A stretch of 64,000 nucleotides of DNA from NCBI GenBank assembly GCA_025024175.1, contig QCXZ01000001.1, positions 3,224,001 to 3,288,000 on the forward strand. The letters run 5' to 3'. This DNA comes from Rhyzopertha dominica. Taxonomy: Eukaryota > Arthropoda > Insecta > Coleoptera > Bostrichidae. The notes below the pieces were generated by a model. That model had not been told where the DNA came from. It made no database searches and saw only the letters and a program-made list of their open reading frames with translations. The position numbers were made by a program, and so were the translations under genes. This document shows positions 1-12,602 of this stretch, in pieces (position 1 is the first letter of the stretch; each line of letters opens with the position of its first letter).

Positions 1-3000
1 AAAGGCGCATGAAACGTGTTCCGACTGAACCTTGGACAAAACATGGAGCTAAATTGAATTCGTCCCTTACGTCGCCTGTTTATTGCTTCCTCCTTAGGAC
101 ACAGGGAAGCAAATGCACTAATGCAGCGATTGCTGGACATGAGAGTTGTTTTGAGCTATATTTCGGTCACGTCCGAAAATCAGGAATTATAAGAATGACC
201 TTTAGTATTTCTTTCAATTACGTACTTAAATTCATGCTGAAATATTTTATTGGCAATATTTCTCTTACCTTGTTCATATCTTTGCCTTTATTTTATTCAA
301 GCATTATAAAGAAATATCTTACAAATACAATTTACCAGAATTAAACCATTTCAGAATCTGGCCGGGTGGATAGTGTATACGGAATTCTGCTTTACGATGC
401 CTTCTTTACATACTTAAAGATATCTCATTTAATAAAATTACCTACATGTGTGATCGAAATGTCAGATGCATAAAAATACTGATATCGCGCGCATTTGGCA
501 TACAATTCTTATAAGCAGAAATTCCCATTTTGTGGGTTAACTTCCCACAACGAGAACAAACTACCGCTGTCAAATAACTGTTGATGTATAGGATCAATTT
601 CCAGCAAAGCGGACGCCTAAATTTATAAAAATAGCTTAGTTGAAAAGACGTCGCCGTAAGAGACTAGAATGCTGTGTTTCTAACGAAACACCTAACAAAT
701 AATGGAAGAATCAATGACAAGTACATTACCTATACACCTACATTTTAATAGTACAGATACAATACATAAAATTTTAGACCTTTTCCTACTTCACGCAGAT
801 TTTGTTTAATACTATGTTACGCCCCCTTTTGCTTCTATCTGAAGGTGTTCATAAAAGAGCAAGCAGTGCCGACTAAACAGTGGAGAAGGGGTGGGTTCCT
901 TCCAGGAACCAGCCACCAAAGCCACCTAGCGCCAGGTAATTTTTACTGCATACTCCAAAAGTACAGGAAACCCATCGAATTACCAAACATAGGTTTACCA
1001 ACATGCCAAATAAAATGATACCAGAGTCTCAATAAGTATATAATGTACAATAATATGAAAATTTAAGCCAGTTGATTGAAGAACCGCAACAAATCGATTT
1101 AAGGTAAGTATATATACATATGCAAAAAAGATACCTAATGAACCTATCACCAAATCTTAGATAACCCAATCGCTATAGGTAAGTACGTATTTCTGATGCT
1201 ATATTATTTATATTTATCCCTTCACTATTTCAGGCCTTATGATTGCGCGCATTCATTTACAAGCCAATAAGAATATCTCCAAGATATAGAATTACGTAAG
1301 AAAGCAGTTACGGAAGCCTTCAAAATTGTTTTAAATTAGTTCTCTCGGAATACAGATATTTGTACTTACGAAATAGTATGGTAAGTAATCTACGACAATA
1401 TCTATTGTAAAATGATTACCTAGTAATAAACAACCGATATCTTAGAACAGCTAACACGTTAATTTTTAATGTAAAGTGTACTCATCCGATAGCGAATTCG
1501 TAGATTCCAACAAGGACGAAGAGGAACGACGGTCGAGCTCAGCAAAAAGATGCAATCCGTTTTTCGAATGTTCGCTCGCCTTAAGAATTAGTAATTGGTC
1601 CAAAAATGGAGCAAATTCGACCAGCTTCCCGTAATCCAATGGTAATAACCAGGCCTCAAGGATTCGTCGTAGGAATATCACCAGAATTTATGCAATATCG
1701 TCAAATAAAAGCCTATAATCGAATCTATAAAGCTATTGAAATAAAACACAAGATAAATTATACCTCGGATAGTAGGCGGCTTAGCATTGAATAAGGGTAG
1801 CATAAGGTGCTCACAACCCTTACAGATCGGCGGAGTATCTTTAGATTTTAGTCACAACTCGCGAATGCGATTTTATGGTAAGGTGAGTGGAAAATCCCCA
1901 AATGCATGGGATAAATACCATCCAAATTCCAGAATTCCAAAGATCTAATTATCTCGTATCCAACCCAAAACAACCAAAAGGACGGTATATCACTCGTAGG
2001 CAGCTGATAATCCTGGATGTCCCAGAAAGTGCTAAAATGAATAGCTGAAAATCTGCACTACGCCACTACACCAACGTTCCGCTATCAGATACTTTCTATC
2101 AATCGCAACTTTTGGAAGGTACCTAGGAGTCGAAGAGGGGACTCAAGACAAGTACATGCAGATAGGCCACCTAATTTACAAATCGAATAAAATATTGATG
2201 CCAACCCGCAACAAGGAATAATTAAATTAAGAATAAATCATAGTAAAATAATCAGCTAATTATTGCTAATTATAAAATGTCCCACAAAAAGGAAAGTAAA
2301 CTATAATTACATTACTGTATATTTTAGATTCTAACAACTAAAGTTGTTGGATATATGAACCAATTAATTTTTTTCAAATATGGAGCGGTTTAACGTTTCT
2401 TAATGCGCATACGGTAATGCGAAGAATATGGAATCTTGAAAATCTGTCAGTCAATCCCTGAAACTAGCACGATTTATTTTTGTGGGAGTTACCTACCCCC
2501 CTACCACATTTCCAAGCTCGCACCCAGTCACGCTATGATACCGAGTAAATAGAGACTTCAGACACAAAGCCAGTGTTCATCTAGACAATTATGTCAGCAC
2601 TCCGATGTCTGTGGATTCAAAGACCAGAGATCAAACATGAACCCTAGGGAAACGCAACAAATGGCAGAAATGCATTAGAGCATTTGTGGCAGCAGCGTTA
2701 GGTAAATACCAGAATAAATCACTTAAATCGGGAATTCATCGTTGTAGCTCTACCCAGGTATTTATCTGGCAAACTCATAACGTTCCCTACGTAATACTTC
2801 ATCGCCACTTCTCAAGAAAGCCCTGTAAAGGTACGTAAGCTGTTGGTTATATTACCATTGTTCGAGATTTCCCAAAAACTTGCACAAATACGTCGGTAAT
2901 GTGCGTTAAGTATATTAAGCTATTCGAAATATTCTAAGATTCCTTCAAGACAGTTACCTAAATTCCGCCAGCTCAGTAGGTGACGGCCATTTTAGTTTTT

Positions 3001-4319
3001 CGTTCCACGTGGCCCTAAAAATAATACATGATGTCGGCCTGTGAATAGAAACAACCAATTGTTAAAAAATATGGGTCACGAGCTAATCTAAACTGACGTT
3101 TGTCAAATGAATCCTATTTCGTTCACAAAAATGTGCCATTTGCCCATGATATCCGCATAGAATGCGACTTCCGCAACGCATTGGCAGAAAAAAATGTAGC
3201 CATCACATCGAGGTACAAAACGAACGTAATAACTGTCATGGATGGCGCAGTGATTCTATAGTTATTAAACAATGCAACTGATACATTAGCTTACATTTAC
3301 GAAAAAAAAATAATGCAATCCTTTAACAGCTTTGATATACTTAGACGCACTGTAGTGTCAAGCAAAAATAAAACATTATTCTAATGAACTTTTGGCGTGG
3401 GCCAAATACGTATTGGTTGTGATACTCAATTAGTGTATTATTACCGACTCACCATTTTATTAGGCTGTTTAAAAGCACTTTAAATATTAAACAAATCATT
3501 AAGAATTTTAAGCTAATATTTTTCCGTCAATTTTTTTCATGGTATGATTTAATCTTGCAGGTGGATAAATATCACCGTGCCAGAATATAAAGAATTGGGC
3601 AAATTAAAAATTTTAAATTTGTTTGTTTTGATTGAAAATCAGGTACTTAAGTTCCAGAAAATCGTCAAAATCGATGAATTCAATACTTCAGTTTGGTGTC
3701 AAGCATTCATGTCCATAAGTACCTAGATATATGCTACCATCAATCAATAGCATTTGTTATGCAATACCAACAGTAATTTGTATAATGAAAATAGTAAAAC
3801 AAAATCAACCTGGTACATCTTTGAATGCAGTTAAGTGCAATTCCACTGAATTTTACATGTTATAGGTACTGTACAACGTGTAATGTAGACACGCTAAGGT
3901 GGTTTATGGGTGTATGCAGCCGGGTCCGTGCACCTTCACTTAGTTTCATGGCTCAAGGCTTAGAGTTACTAAACAATTAATCCAAGTAGGGCGCTTCTAT
4001 TTTGTACACATCCACAAAAGTTTGTTACGTGACGAGGCCCGAGAAAGATTACAGGATTAAAGCGGCCACGAACAGCAAAAGATAAAGTGTAGTTGAAAAA
4101 GGGTTACCTACGTTTAAAATTCATGATTCTTTACACAAAACACTTCACATCTAAATGTCAAGTGAGTTTTTACCAGGAAGAGCACACAGATAAAACTTAA
4201 AACAATTTATTTATATGTTTAAGGGGCTTGTTTGAATGCAATATTCATACAATCTAATTAAAAAATATATATTTCATTAAAATTCACATGCAGTTTGCTG
4301 CAATAACAGGGATAATGAA
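1..4319. other. AT-rich region without recognisable gene
   Basis: No reading frame here looks like a known protein. The longest open frames (9-344 plus, 1466-1681 minus, 1606-1794 plus) are short and match no motif I know. Around 1490-1580 the plus strand encodes an acidic/serine-rich stretch that soon meets stops. I see no transposon ends, tandem arrays or RNA genes. It could be intergenic or intronic. Confidence 0.6.
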
Positions 4320-4337
4320 TTAAGCACATGAATTCTC

Positions 4338-4880
4338 TCAATCAAACAATTGTTTGATTCCAGGAAATAGCTGTTTCATTGGACTAAGTCAGTGATATCT
4401 TTACTGCAAAGAAATATTTATTTGGTATGCAGAGAATCACTTACCTCTTCTCTGATTCCAAACAAACATTTGTTTCAGTCAAATTTAATCATGTGTTTAT
4501 TCCAAACATCTTCATGGTTTAGTGAAATAAATACTTTGTTCTACAAAGGAAATGATTATTCTTGTTTCAATAGTTTTAAAAGTTAATTTAAAGCTTTGTG
4601 TATACTATGTTAAATAAATGTTATTTTAGCCGCTTCAAGAATTTTGAGGGTTTGAAACAAACAAATCATTTACTTCGCCATATACAAACAAATAATTTGT
4701 TTGCCGTAAATATATTTTTTTCTTCCAAACAAATTGTTCTCTCCGTGCATTATCCAAACTAAATTAACAATAGAAAGAGAATGCGGTCTACTTAAAAATT
4801 GCAATAAACTGTTAGTGTATAAGGTTTTTGTACACCATATCAACTATGGAAGTTGCTAATTTATTTCAAACAAATTGAAA
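4338..4880. promoter_or_regulatory. cluster of palindromic AAACAAAT/ATTTGTTT motifs
   Basis: Six AAACAA-type motifs fall within about 540 bases. They include a perfect palindrome TCAAACAATTGTTTGA near 4342 and a perfect 19-base palindrome made of CAAACAAAT, a central A and ATTTGTTTG near 4684. Related half-sites lie near 4459, 4655, 4727 and 4866. RTAAACA/AAACAAA-type sequences resemble forkhead-factor sites, so a regulatory cluster is possible. Low-complexity drift in AT-rich DNA is the alternative. Function is inferred only from clustering. Confidence 0.3.
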
Positions 4881-5793
4881 CAGTAGGTAAGGTAATACGT
4901 ATTCCGGCTCACCAAGTCGCTTATGATTGTTGACGGAATAAGATGTTTATGTCATTTAACTCGTATAAAATCCAGTACAAGACTGCGATTTTTCATTCTG
5001 ATGCGAGCTTTTTATTGCAAAACTAGGACGAGTACTCGTTTAGTCCGATCATTGAACAATATATCCCAAACTTCGTGCCAGTAAGAACAAACGCTCTCAG
5101 CATGTTTTTTTTACACCTTTCCACACATCGGGACGTAGGCAGTCAATTCGGTGATTGTGTTTGAAGAGCCCAAACAAGGACGAAACTAGTCGTAGAGGTC
5201 GAATGAATAAACCACACCAGATTCTTTAACAAGAAAGTAATTTTAAGAAATATCTCTAAGCAGCTGTTGGATTTTCTGTTATGCTTTCAACACCCAACAT
5301 AAATTAATGTTGTATTAATTTAACTAAGAAGACTGGAGTTACCGGCAAATACAAATATGTGACCGATTCTGTGTATTCCACGTAACAGAATCATGCATAG
5401 TTGAACAATCCCTATAAGAAAACATATTAGAAGAGCTGAGCAAAGTAGAAATCGTATTATGACTCCTGGCCAAAATAGCCTTGGAAACCGTTTGACAACG
5501 ACTAATTGAATGTCATTTGCACAGGTCAAATATGAGTTCTGGATGAAAATTGTGAAATACTTTTATCTATAAATTTTACTTCATTAATGATTTCGGAATT
5601 ACGTACTTAATTAATAAAATAAATGTATGGAAGGTGGAAAGGGACCAGAGTTGGCAGTCCAGGTCCCCTTGCCCCCCGTTCGGTACGCCCATGCACAAAC
5701 GAGTCCACCTTCAATCCCAAACATTGCTTCTGTCTGTGATGTAAGTCAAGTTTAGTTTTATTTATGTAAAGGGTTAGATGATGTGCTTCCAGG
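4881..5793. other. non-coding, nothing recognised
   Basis: AT-rich sequence apart from a short GC-richer stretch at 5640-5700. The minus-strand open frame at 5320-5529 has a hydrophobic segment but matches nothing I know, and I do not call it. Confidence 0.55.
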
Positions 5794-5910
5794 CCATTCC
5801 TTGATAGCCCCTAGACAATCCACCAGTTTTTTCTCAATGTTCTCAGGATTATGCACATTTAAGACAACCGATGTATCATCAGCGTATTGCGGTATAAACT
5901 CAGGACAATA
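5794..5910 (-). pseudogene. LINE reverse transcriptase fragment (YADD box)
   Basis: On the minus strand this stretch reads IPQYADDTSVVL followed by an amphipathic stretch ending in AIKEW. That is the catalytic palm motif C region of a non-LTR retrotransposon reverse transcriptase (YADD at 5875-5886). About 40 codons remain. The GVPQGS motif that should precede it and the thumb that should follow are absent. It is an isolated scrap of a Jockey/CR1-group LINE, unrelated in position to the larger LINE copies further on. Class is confident, clade is not. Confidence 0.6.
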
Positions 5911-6922
5911 CAAAGGGTACCAGTGCACAGAACTACATATGTATGTATGCATGTTTCTTTAAAATGACGCTGTATTATGTTCCACGTACAAAGAACTTAA
6001 TGACTACCAGCTTAAAGCAATGTTCTGAAAGCAAACAACACTTGAGCATCCGACGCTCTTTAGATGGCGAAAGACGGCGACACCTCTAAGGTCTTCCATA
6101 CTTGCCGTTATGAACGGAATGCGTAAACAGACATTTCCCGAAGTTACGAGCCTACGCCCTCAGCGTGCGCCGGCTGAATTAAACGACGTGTAACACCCCG
6201 TCGCCGAAGGGGAGAAAAGCTTAGTAATAACATAAAGAAGGTCCGCCGCATACCACCGCCATGGAGATTTAGAACTTCACTCTCCGGGCTCCGTGCCTTA
6301 TACGACTGCCTTAAAAGCGCTTCATCACTCTGATAACTGCCCCCAAGATGCACATATTCAAACGAAAAAGTTTTCACTTATTACACCGCTTTCGCACCGA
6401 CGCGCCCTTATTTTATAATGATGAAGTTCTCGCACGCTGTTACAGGAAAATAAACATCGCTCCAAAGGAGGCGTGGGATTAATACAGTTTTTCCAACTGT
6501 CGGCCGCCTTAAACGTGAAATAAAGGGAAATGAGAAGGTTTTAGCGGAACTTCTACGTTAGCTATTGAACCATACATTCCCAACAAACAAACATTTTCAC
6601 GTCGGATTCTCCACGTTGCTTTATACATAAAATTATTACATTTGCTAATTTCGTTCAATTGACATAAATTTTGAAAATGCTCATATCCCTGCTCTTATAG
6701 AATTAAACTTGAATGTTCCATTAGCACAGACAAGCTTTAGGATACAACTTGAGCTTTAAGGGTAAAATGGCGATGTGAAAACAGTTAGTAGATGACAATG
6801 CTTGATTCATTTAGAGGTACCTTTTTCACTGGTTATTTTATGACAGTTGACGTGTGAGTCGTGTCAACTTGACATAATATTTTTGTTTACTTAGCCCGGC
6901 ACAGCATCTACAAATTATTCCG
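5911..6922. other. non-coding, includes a GC-richer block
   Basis: Bases 6040-6560 are visibly richer in G+C and CpG than the surroundings. A 77-codon minus frame (6144-6377) runs through this block, but I recognise no motif in it. It could be a conserved non-coding segment or an unrecognised exon. Confidence 0.5.
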
Positions 6923-7072
6923 CTATGCAGGATGATTCACGAATGATAACGATCCTGACAAAATTAAAAATTCAACCCAAAACACATTCTCACAGACAAT
7001 GTGGTTATTTTACATAATGGTATTAGTTTAAAAATCAATTGGGAATCCATGACGCCTATGCGCTAAATTAAT

Positions 7073-8125
7073 GAAAAAACAGATATGATTTTGATCTATG
7101 GTGAATGCAAGAAAAATGCTTCCGCTGCTGCCCGTTTATACAGATAACGTTTTCCAAATAGAAGATATCCTGCCGATACAATTTTCAAGAGACTTGAATT
7201 AACTTTAAGGACAAACTGGCCACCACTGAAAAACTTAAGAGAAAGAACAGCAACAGGCCCTGACTATGAAAATAGAGTATTGGAAATGATTGACGAAAAT
7301 CCTCATATTAGTCAAAGGGTAGTCTCAAGAGCAACCGGTATTAGTCTGTCTTCAGTACACTGAATAATTAAAGGCAATCAATTTCATCCGTATCACTTGC
7401 AATTCGTTCAGGCCTTAAAGGAGACATATTATCCTAAAAAACTGGCTTTTTGTAACTTTTTTCGGGAACACCAAAACTTAAATGTGAGATTTTATGACAA
7501 CATTTGCTTCTCAGATGAAGCAAGATTTTCTAATAATGGTGGAATTAACAAACATAACATTCATTATTATGCGCAAGAAAATCCACGTTGGATTCGAGAA
7601 GGACATTTTCAAACTATCTACTCGACGAATGTCTGGTGCGGAATATTGGGGAATCAAATTGTTGGGCCTTATTTTTTTCGCGATAGTTTAAATGGCAATA
7701 CTTATCTAAATTTTAAGAGAAACATTTTACCGGTACTTCTCCAAAATGTAAATTTACAAGTACCACAAGAACTATGGCTCCAACAAGATGGGGCATCTGC
7801 GCATTATCATAGAATAGTGCGAAAACGTCTTGATTTAGTTTTGCCTAACCGATGGATAGGAAGAGGTTCAATTAATCCTTGGCCACCGAGAAGCCCGGAC
7901 ATTACTCCGTTGGATTTTTTTCTGTGGGGAATGGTAAAAGAGCAAGTATACCAAACACCAATTGAAAGTGTAGAACGTTTAGAAAATAAAATACGTGATG
8001 CATGTAGATCCTCACTCCAGAAATGTTAATGCATGTTAAAAGATCGTTGTGGGCACGAATTCAAGCTTGTGAAAACAGCGGAGGGCGACATTTTGAGCAT
8101 GTATTACATAAATGTTATTGAATAA
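7073..8125 (+). pseudogene. DD41D-type mariner-like transposase, decayed
   Basis: One reading frame runs from 7073 to 8029 and is broken only by two internal stops, TAA at 7145-7147 and TGA at 7361-7363; both look like C-to-T changes. After 8029 the C-terminus continues in another frame to about 8125 (WARIQACENSGG, then HFEH), so a frameshift is also present. The N-terminal part resembles the helix-turn-helix region seen in this family. The catalytic triad is visible: D in ICFSDEA (7514), D in QQDGASAHY (7787) and D in TPLDFF (7913). The last two are separated by 41 residues, the DD41D spacing of rosa-type relatives of mariner. The protein would cut and paste its own element. A 5' end near 6926 (GCAGGATGATTCACG) is possible, but I find no matching 3' repeat. 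Confidence 0.85.
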
Positions 8126-8130
8126 ACATT

Positions 8131-9052
8131 TTTAGCAAATACAATTTGTTTTAAATTGCCAAATTTACTTAAAGCAAATGAATGAAGTTTATTTCAAAAT
8201 TTACGAATTTATACAGCTCTCTACGTTTTATATTTTTTAAGTCGATGAACAATTATCAATGTTATCTCTGCAAAAGTATTTTGAACATAAAAATTAAGAT
8301 ATCATCCCATAATAACTAACGTTCACTAAATCATCTTACACAAACGTTTAGGTCAATGGAAAACTAAACCATTGGTAATTCTCCAAGGAACAAAACCCCT
8401 CTTAACAACTCGGCATGCCCTTAAAAACGGAAAACAGAAACCTCAGAGCTAATTTCATCAGGAAACCCGACCGGGTCGGCAGAGGACGAAACAGTTTTCA
8501 ACTGTCAGGGTCTCCCCGAAGGGATTCAAGACGAGCTGCTCTGTTCACCGTCCTTTCTGCGAGATGTATACATCGCGTATTAAAATCCGTTAGTCTCGAA
8601 TCCGAGAAATCCGTGGAGATTTATACGTACATTGTTGAATTAAGTCCGGGGTCGAGCCGGAGTTTTATGTATGTCTACTCTGGATCCGGTCGTCTTAAAT
8701 CGCGCTGTTGAATATTTATGTCGCCCTCTCCTTAACAATNTGCGGACATACGGGTTATATCGAGAGGACAACCTTTACTGTGGTCAGTACACATTCCGAA
8801 ACTATTCTACCTAGTAACATGTCGAGTAAGCATAAGTGGTAGATCATAGCATAAAAAACCTTTCGTATTCGTGTACTAAACGTGCAGATATTTAGCCTAA
8901 AAACTCAAGAATGCATAAAAGTTATAATAGCAATAATAAATGTACAGGTATTTAAACCTCACGACTAATTAAAACATGAATTTGACAAATGCTGCATCAT
9001 AGTTTAATTCAAGAGCCTTTTTTATTGTATACGACACCATATCTATCAACAC
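8131..9052. other. non-coding; unassigned open frame 8415-8711
   Basis: A 98-codon plus frame at 8415-8711 lies in a GC-richer block. Its sequence is basic and serine/arginine-rich with no motif I know, and I cannot tell an exon from chance. The rest is AT-rich. Confidence 0.45.
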
Positions 9053-10690
9053 CGATGATGATGATAATAATAATAATAGGACTTTATTTAAACAATCTAT
9101 TGGGCGAAATCTAGCGTAGCTATTCCACTCAACCCAAAATAAAATATAAACTTAGTTCAATATGAGAAATAAACAAACCAAAAACATAAACAACTATAGT
9201 ACCATGCTTTGACTATAATTAGAAGCTAATTACTTAACCTATACATCATTTGTTTTTTGGAACTTTCTAGAGAGCATATTTTAGTAAACAAGTCAAAGTG
9301 TTTATAGCATTATAAGTAAAAGACCGCGTGTATAAGAAGGTTCGGAAGCTAGGCATTGATAAATGGTGGACATATCTAAGAGATAAATCAGTGCAATGCA
9401 AGCTGCGACGACTATGAAACTTATCACGCAAGTATTTTGGTGAAGAGGATCGAAAGACACGAAACAAGAAAGTTGCAAGGTGGTAATGAAAAAGTTGATC
9501 AATTTTTAACCATTTAAGTTGCTGTATGCACTTACTGATATGAGCATACTTTTTTAGTCCAAATATGAATCTGCAGCAGTTATTCTGCACCTTCTGAAGC
9601 CTGTATTTATTAACGGCATCAAGGCAAGGAAAATATACCGTAAAACGATAAAGTAAGTGAGGGATTACCAGAGATTCGCATTTTTTTCTAAGTTTAAAGT
9701 TGAGAATAAGATGATTAGAGTACAAGAGCTTTAAATCAACGTAACATTTTTTAATAACAGAAGAGACGTGATTTTTAAAACGAAGGTCANTATCTATACT
9801 TAAGCCAAGACTTTTGATCCTTTCATATACAGGCAGTTGATTATGGTCCACATGTACATTAATATCATTCTTCACAAAACATTTTTGTGACGATTTCGAC
9901 GCGAAGTATACTACAGAACACTTATTGCTGTTCAACTTTAAGTTAATGTTACTAGAACATTCATTAATGTTGCCTAGGTCCTTATTCATGTCTAAGCATG
10001 CCCTCTCTATGTTCTGTGGTTGAAATAGTGTAAAAGGTAAGTATCGTCAGCGTATGCCACGCAAGTTGAAAATTTGGGCTTCGAGAGTAAATCAGCGCTG
10101 TAAATTAAAAACAGAATTGGTCCCAGGATAGATCCTTGAGGGACTCCTGACGTCAGTCTGCCGACATCGGAAGAAATTAACAGAAACCTCATCAAAACCG
10201 TAGTAAGTCAATTTACTAGAAAGCAACACATGATCCAGTGTATCAAAAGCTTTCGAAAAATCCAATGATACTAAAAGACTTGCCCTGCCAGCATCGAGCG
10301 ATCCAGTGCACTCGTCCACTAAACTAGTCAACGCAGTTGTTGTACTGTAATGAGTACGAAAACCTGACTGGTTTTCGGATATAATTTTAGCTTCAGAAAC
10401 ATAATCTTATATTTGGTTATGAAGAAACTTTTCACATACGTTAGACAACACAGGCAAGATGCTGATTGGTCTCAAATCGGATACAGATTTAATTTCATCA
10501 GTTTTAGGCAATGGTCGTATTAAAGCGAGCTTCCACTCATCGGGATAATAACTGCGCTCGAAACAACAATTGATAATGTGAGCAACATAGTTGCAAATGA
10601 CAGGGCAACATAATTTCAACATCTTAGAAGAAACGCCGCGATGGCTCGTTTGAAAGCTTAGTTTCGGCAACTTATATTTTGCCTATGGCA
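9053..10690 (-). mobile_element. 5'-truncated LINE with (ATT)n/(ATG)n tail
   Basis: A minus-strand non-LTR retrotransposon. Its 3' end is marked by AATAAAGTCC followed by a trinucleotide run (about 9053-9079 on the plus strand), a microsatellite-type tail typical of CR1/L2/Jockey-group LINEs rather than poly(A). Reverse transcriptase sequence extends up to about 10,690, where similarity stops. No endonuclease domain or 5' UTR is seen, so it is 5'-truncated, as expected from incomplete target-primed reverse transcription. Confidence 0.8.
9267..10670 (-). pseudogene. LINE ORF2 reverse transcriptase, frameshifted
   Basis: The reverse transcriptase reads in pieces in more than one frame, in this order on the minus strand. 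First is the finger region with PDEWKLALIRPLPKT and DLRPISILP (10,407-10,670). Next comes motif A, SLDFSKAFDTLDH (within 10,092-10,331). Then SGVPQGSILGPILF and AYADDTYL (YADD at 10,043-10,054). The thumb and C-terminal region follow (9267-9989), including RLQKVQNNCCRFIFG. Catalytic aspartates are present, but frameshifts near 10,000, 10,100-10,190 and 10,400 and an N at 9790 make it non-functional. It would have copied LINE RNA into the genome. Clade assignment to the Jockey/CR1 group is by overall look. Confidence 0.85.
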
Positions 10691-11403
10691 AATGTTTTGT
10701 AGTTCATAGAGTTCATCTGCGATGGTTTAGCATGCAAAGTACCATTAAAGATGTAGGAGTGTTATTTGATTATTCGGCGAAAACTTTCAGATAATCGGTA
10801 ATTATGGCATAAAATAAGTATCATTTAGCTAAGCTAAAACTTCTTTTAGCCGACTATGCAACTCAGCAACGGTGAAAATAATACAATCGACAGCTCACGT
10901 CATAAGCAATAACTCCACCATGGACTGCAGGATTAAAAAAACTGGTATTATTCATCATTGCATGCGAACCGGCAAAACTAACGTTAATCACTTCGTGCTG
11001 AAAGTCATCCATCGGTGTGTACAGCGCACTGAACAAAATTGCCAATTCACGCCATTCGATTATCATTTCAACACTGAAACAGAACGCGTTCCCATTCGGT
11101 TCGGAATGGAACTATCGCGGTGTGATGTGAACTGCAGAGCAAATTTTTTGTTGGTTAAACTGGCGTGACGTTATTGCATTTTTGCTTCGCCGTTAAACGC
11201 CGGCTGCAATGTAGGTAATCGTTAAAATTTTCATCGAAATGACGCTAATATTTGAACAGGGCTCACGCGAAACTTTGTTCACCTGTTAAAAACGACCCCG
11301 CATGCAGAAAATGGCGAAGAGGGCTTCGCATTTCGCCTAAGCACCGGAGCTTTTAGTCACGAAATCTGGAAAACGAAGTTAATAGCAGCTGGGTTGATAA
11401 TTT
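10691..11403. other. unique block with unassigned open frame 10872-11168
   Basis: Moderately GC-rich from about 10,860 to 11,400. A 98-codon plus frame (10,872-11,168) and a 67-codon minus frame overlap in it. Neither has a recognisable domain. Confidence 0.45.
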
Positions 11404-12590
11404 CATATTTATTTATTTATTTATTTAACTTATTTATTTAACACTGTTGTACAGGTTTGCACCCAACTACACAACAGGAGAGTAAAGTTAATCAAAACGT
11501 ACAGACAAAACTAATCATACAAAAATATATTTTAAAGCAGTGATGCTGCCACCAAAAAGATCAAAATTTATACACCAGGAATTATATAAAACACACATAT
11601 TATATAGTGGTGGACGCTTTTTTATGTTCGTTCTGGCAGTTGGCAGATAAAATGTGTGAGATGTTCTGGCAGACACTCTAGGTACAACAAAATTTAAAGA
11701 ACCCAAAATTTCGGCACTATCAAGTAAACTGTTGACAATTTTGAATAGAAGCCCCAAAGCGTGAAGGTCTCTTCTAGTCTGAAGACTCGAAATATTATGT
11801 TTCTCAAGCAGATCGCTGTGACAAACACCTCCGGAGNGAAAGACGCCGTCGAGTTTAAAAAATTTTCGTTGAACATTTTCAATATAATTTGTATGTCGCA
11901 TAGAATACGGGGTCCAAACAACCGCTGCGTACTCCAATCTAGATCTAATAAATGTGTAAAATAGCAATTTTAGTGTGTTATAACAGAAATCACGACTGTT
12001 ACGTGAAATAAAGCCGTATGTTTTACTGGCATTAAGACACATTTTATGAATGTGTGGAATAAAAGATAACCTGCTATCGAAAGTTACGCCAAGATCGTTA
12101 AATGTATCGGGTCTAGACAGAGAAACACCCTCAAGACTGTAGTCATATATTATGTACAGATTTTAATGTGAACGATAGAATGTTGCACTTTGCTATGTTC
12201 AAAGGCAGTCCGTTAGATCCATACCAGTTATTCAGTACGTCAAGATTGTTTTGTAAACGAATACAATCGATGCTTGAATGTATGGTAGTGTAAAGTTTAA
12301 GGTCATCCGCATAAAGTAAAATGTTGACGTCTATAACGTCGGTTATGCCGTTAATAAACAGTAAAAAAAAACAAAGGACCTAAAACAGAACCTTGCGGCA
12401 CTCCAGATGTAGCATTGTATGCGCTGGACTTGAATCCATTGCATGCCACGTATTGAAATCTATTGTGGAGGTAAGATTTGAACAAATCAATCAAAGCATC
12501 GGATATGCCTAAGCGATTAACTTTGTTTAACAAAATACTGTGATCCAGATTATCGAACGCTTTGGAGATATTTTCCCTGATTTCAAAAAT
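11404..12590 (-). mobile_element. 5'-truncated LINE with (TAAA)n tail
   Basis: A second minus-strand non-LTR element, not the same family as the one at 9-10.7 kb. Its 3' end is an AAATAAATAAAT-type run (about 11,406-11,443 on the plus strand). Coding sequence begins inside the palm domain (SKAFDNLDHSILL) at about 12,575. Immediately upstream lies the 3' part of a DD41D-type transposase, so the LINE is truncated at that junction. Confidence 0.8.
11515..12575 (-). pseudogene. LINE reverse transcriptase C-terminal half, broken
   Basis: Reading minus strand from 12,575: SKAFDNLDHSILL (motif A), then ATSGVPQGSVLGPLFF (motif B, 12,351-12,533). NILLYADDLKLY follows (motif C, YADD at 12,302-12,313), then a thumb-like NGLPLNIAKC. 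A C-terminal segment at 11,515-12,042 contains FIRSRLEYAAVVWTPY. At least one frameshift near 12,355 and further breaks at 12,050-12,170 disrupt it, and an N lies at 11,837. No endonuclease domain is left. Confidence 0.8.
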
Positions 12591-12602
12591 ATATCACACT
12601 TG

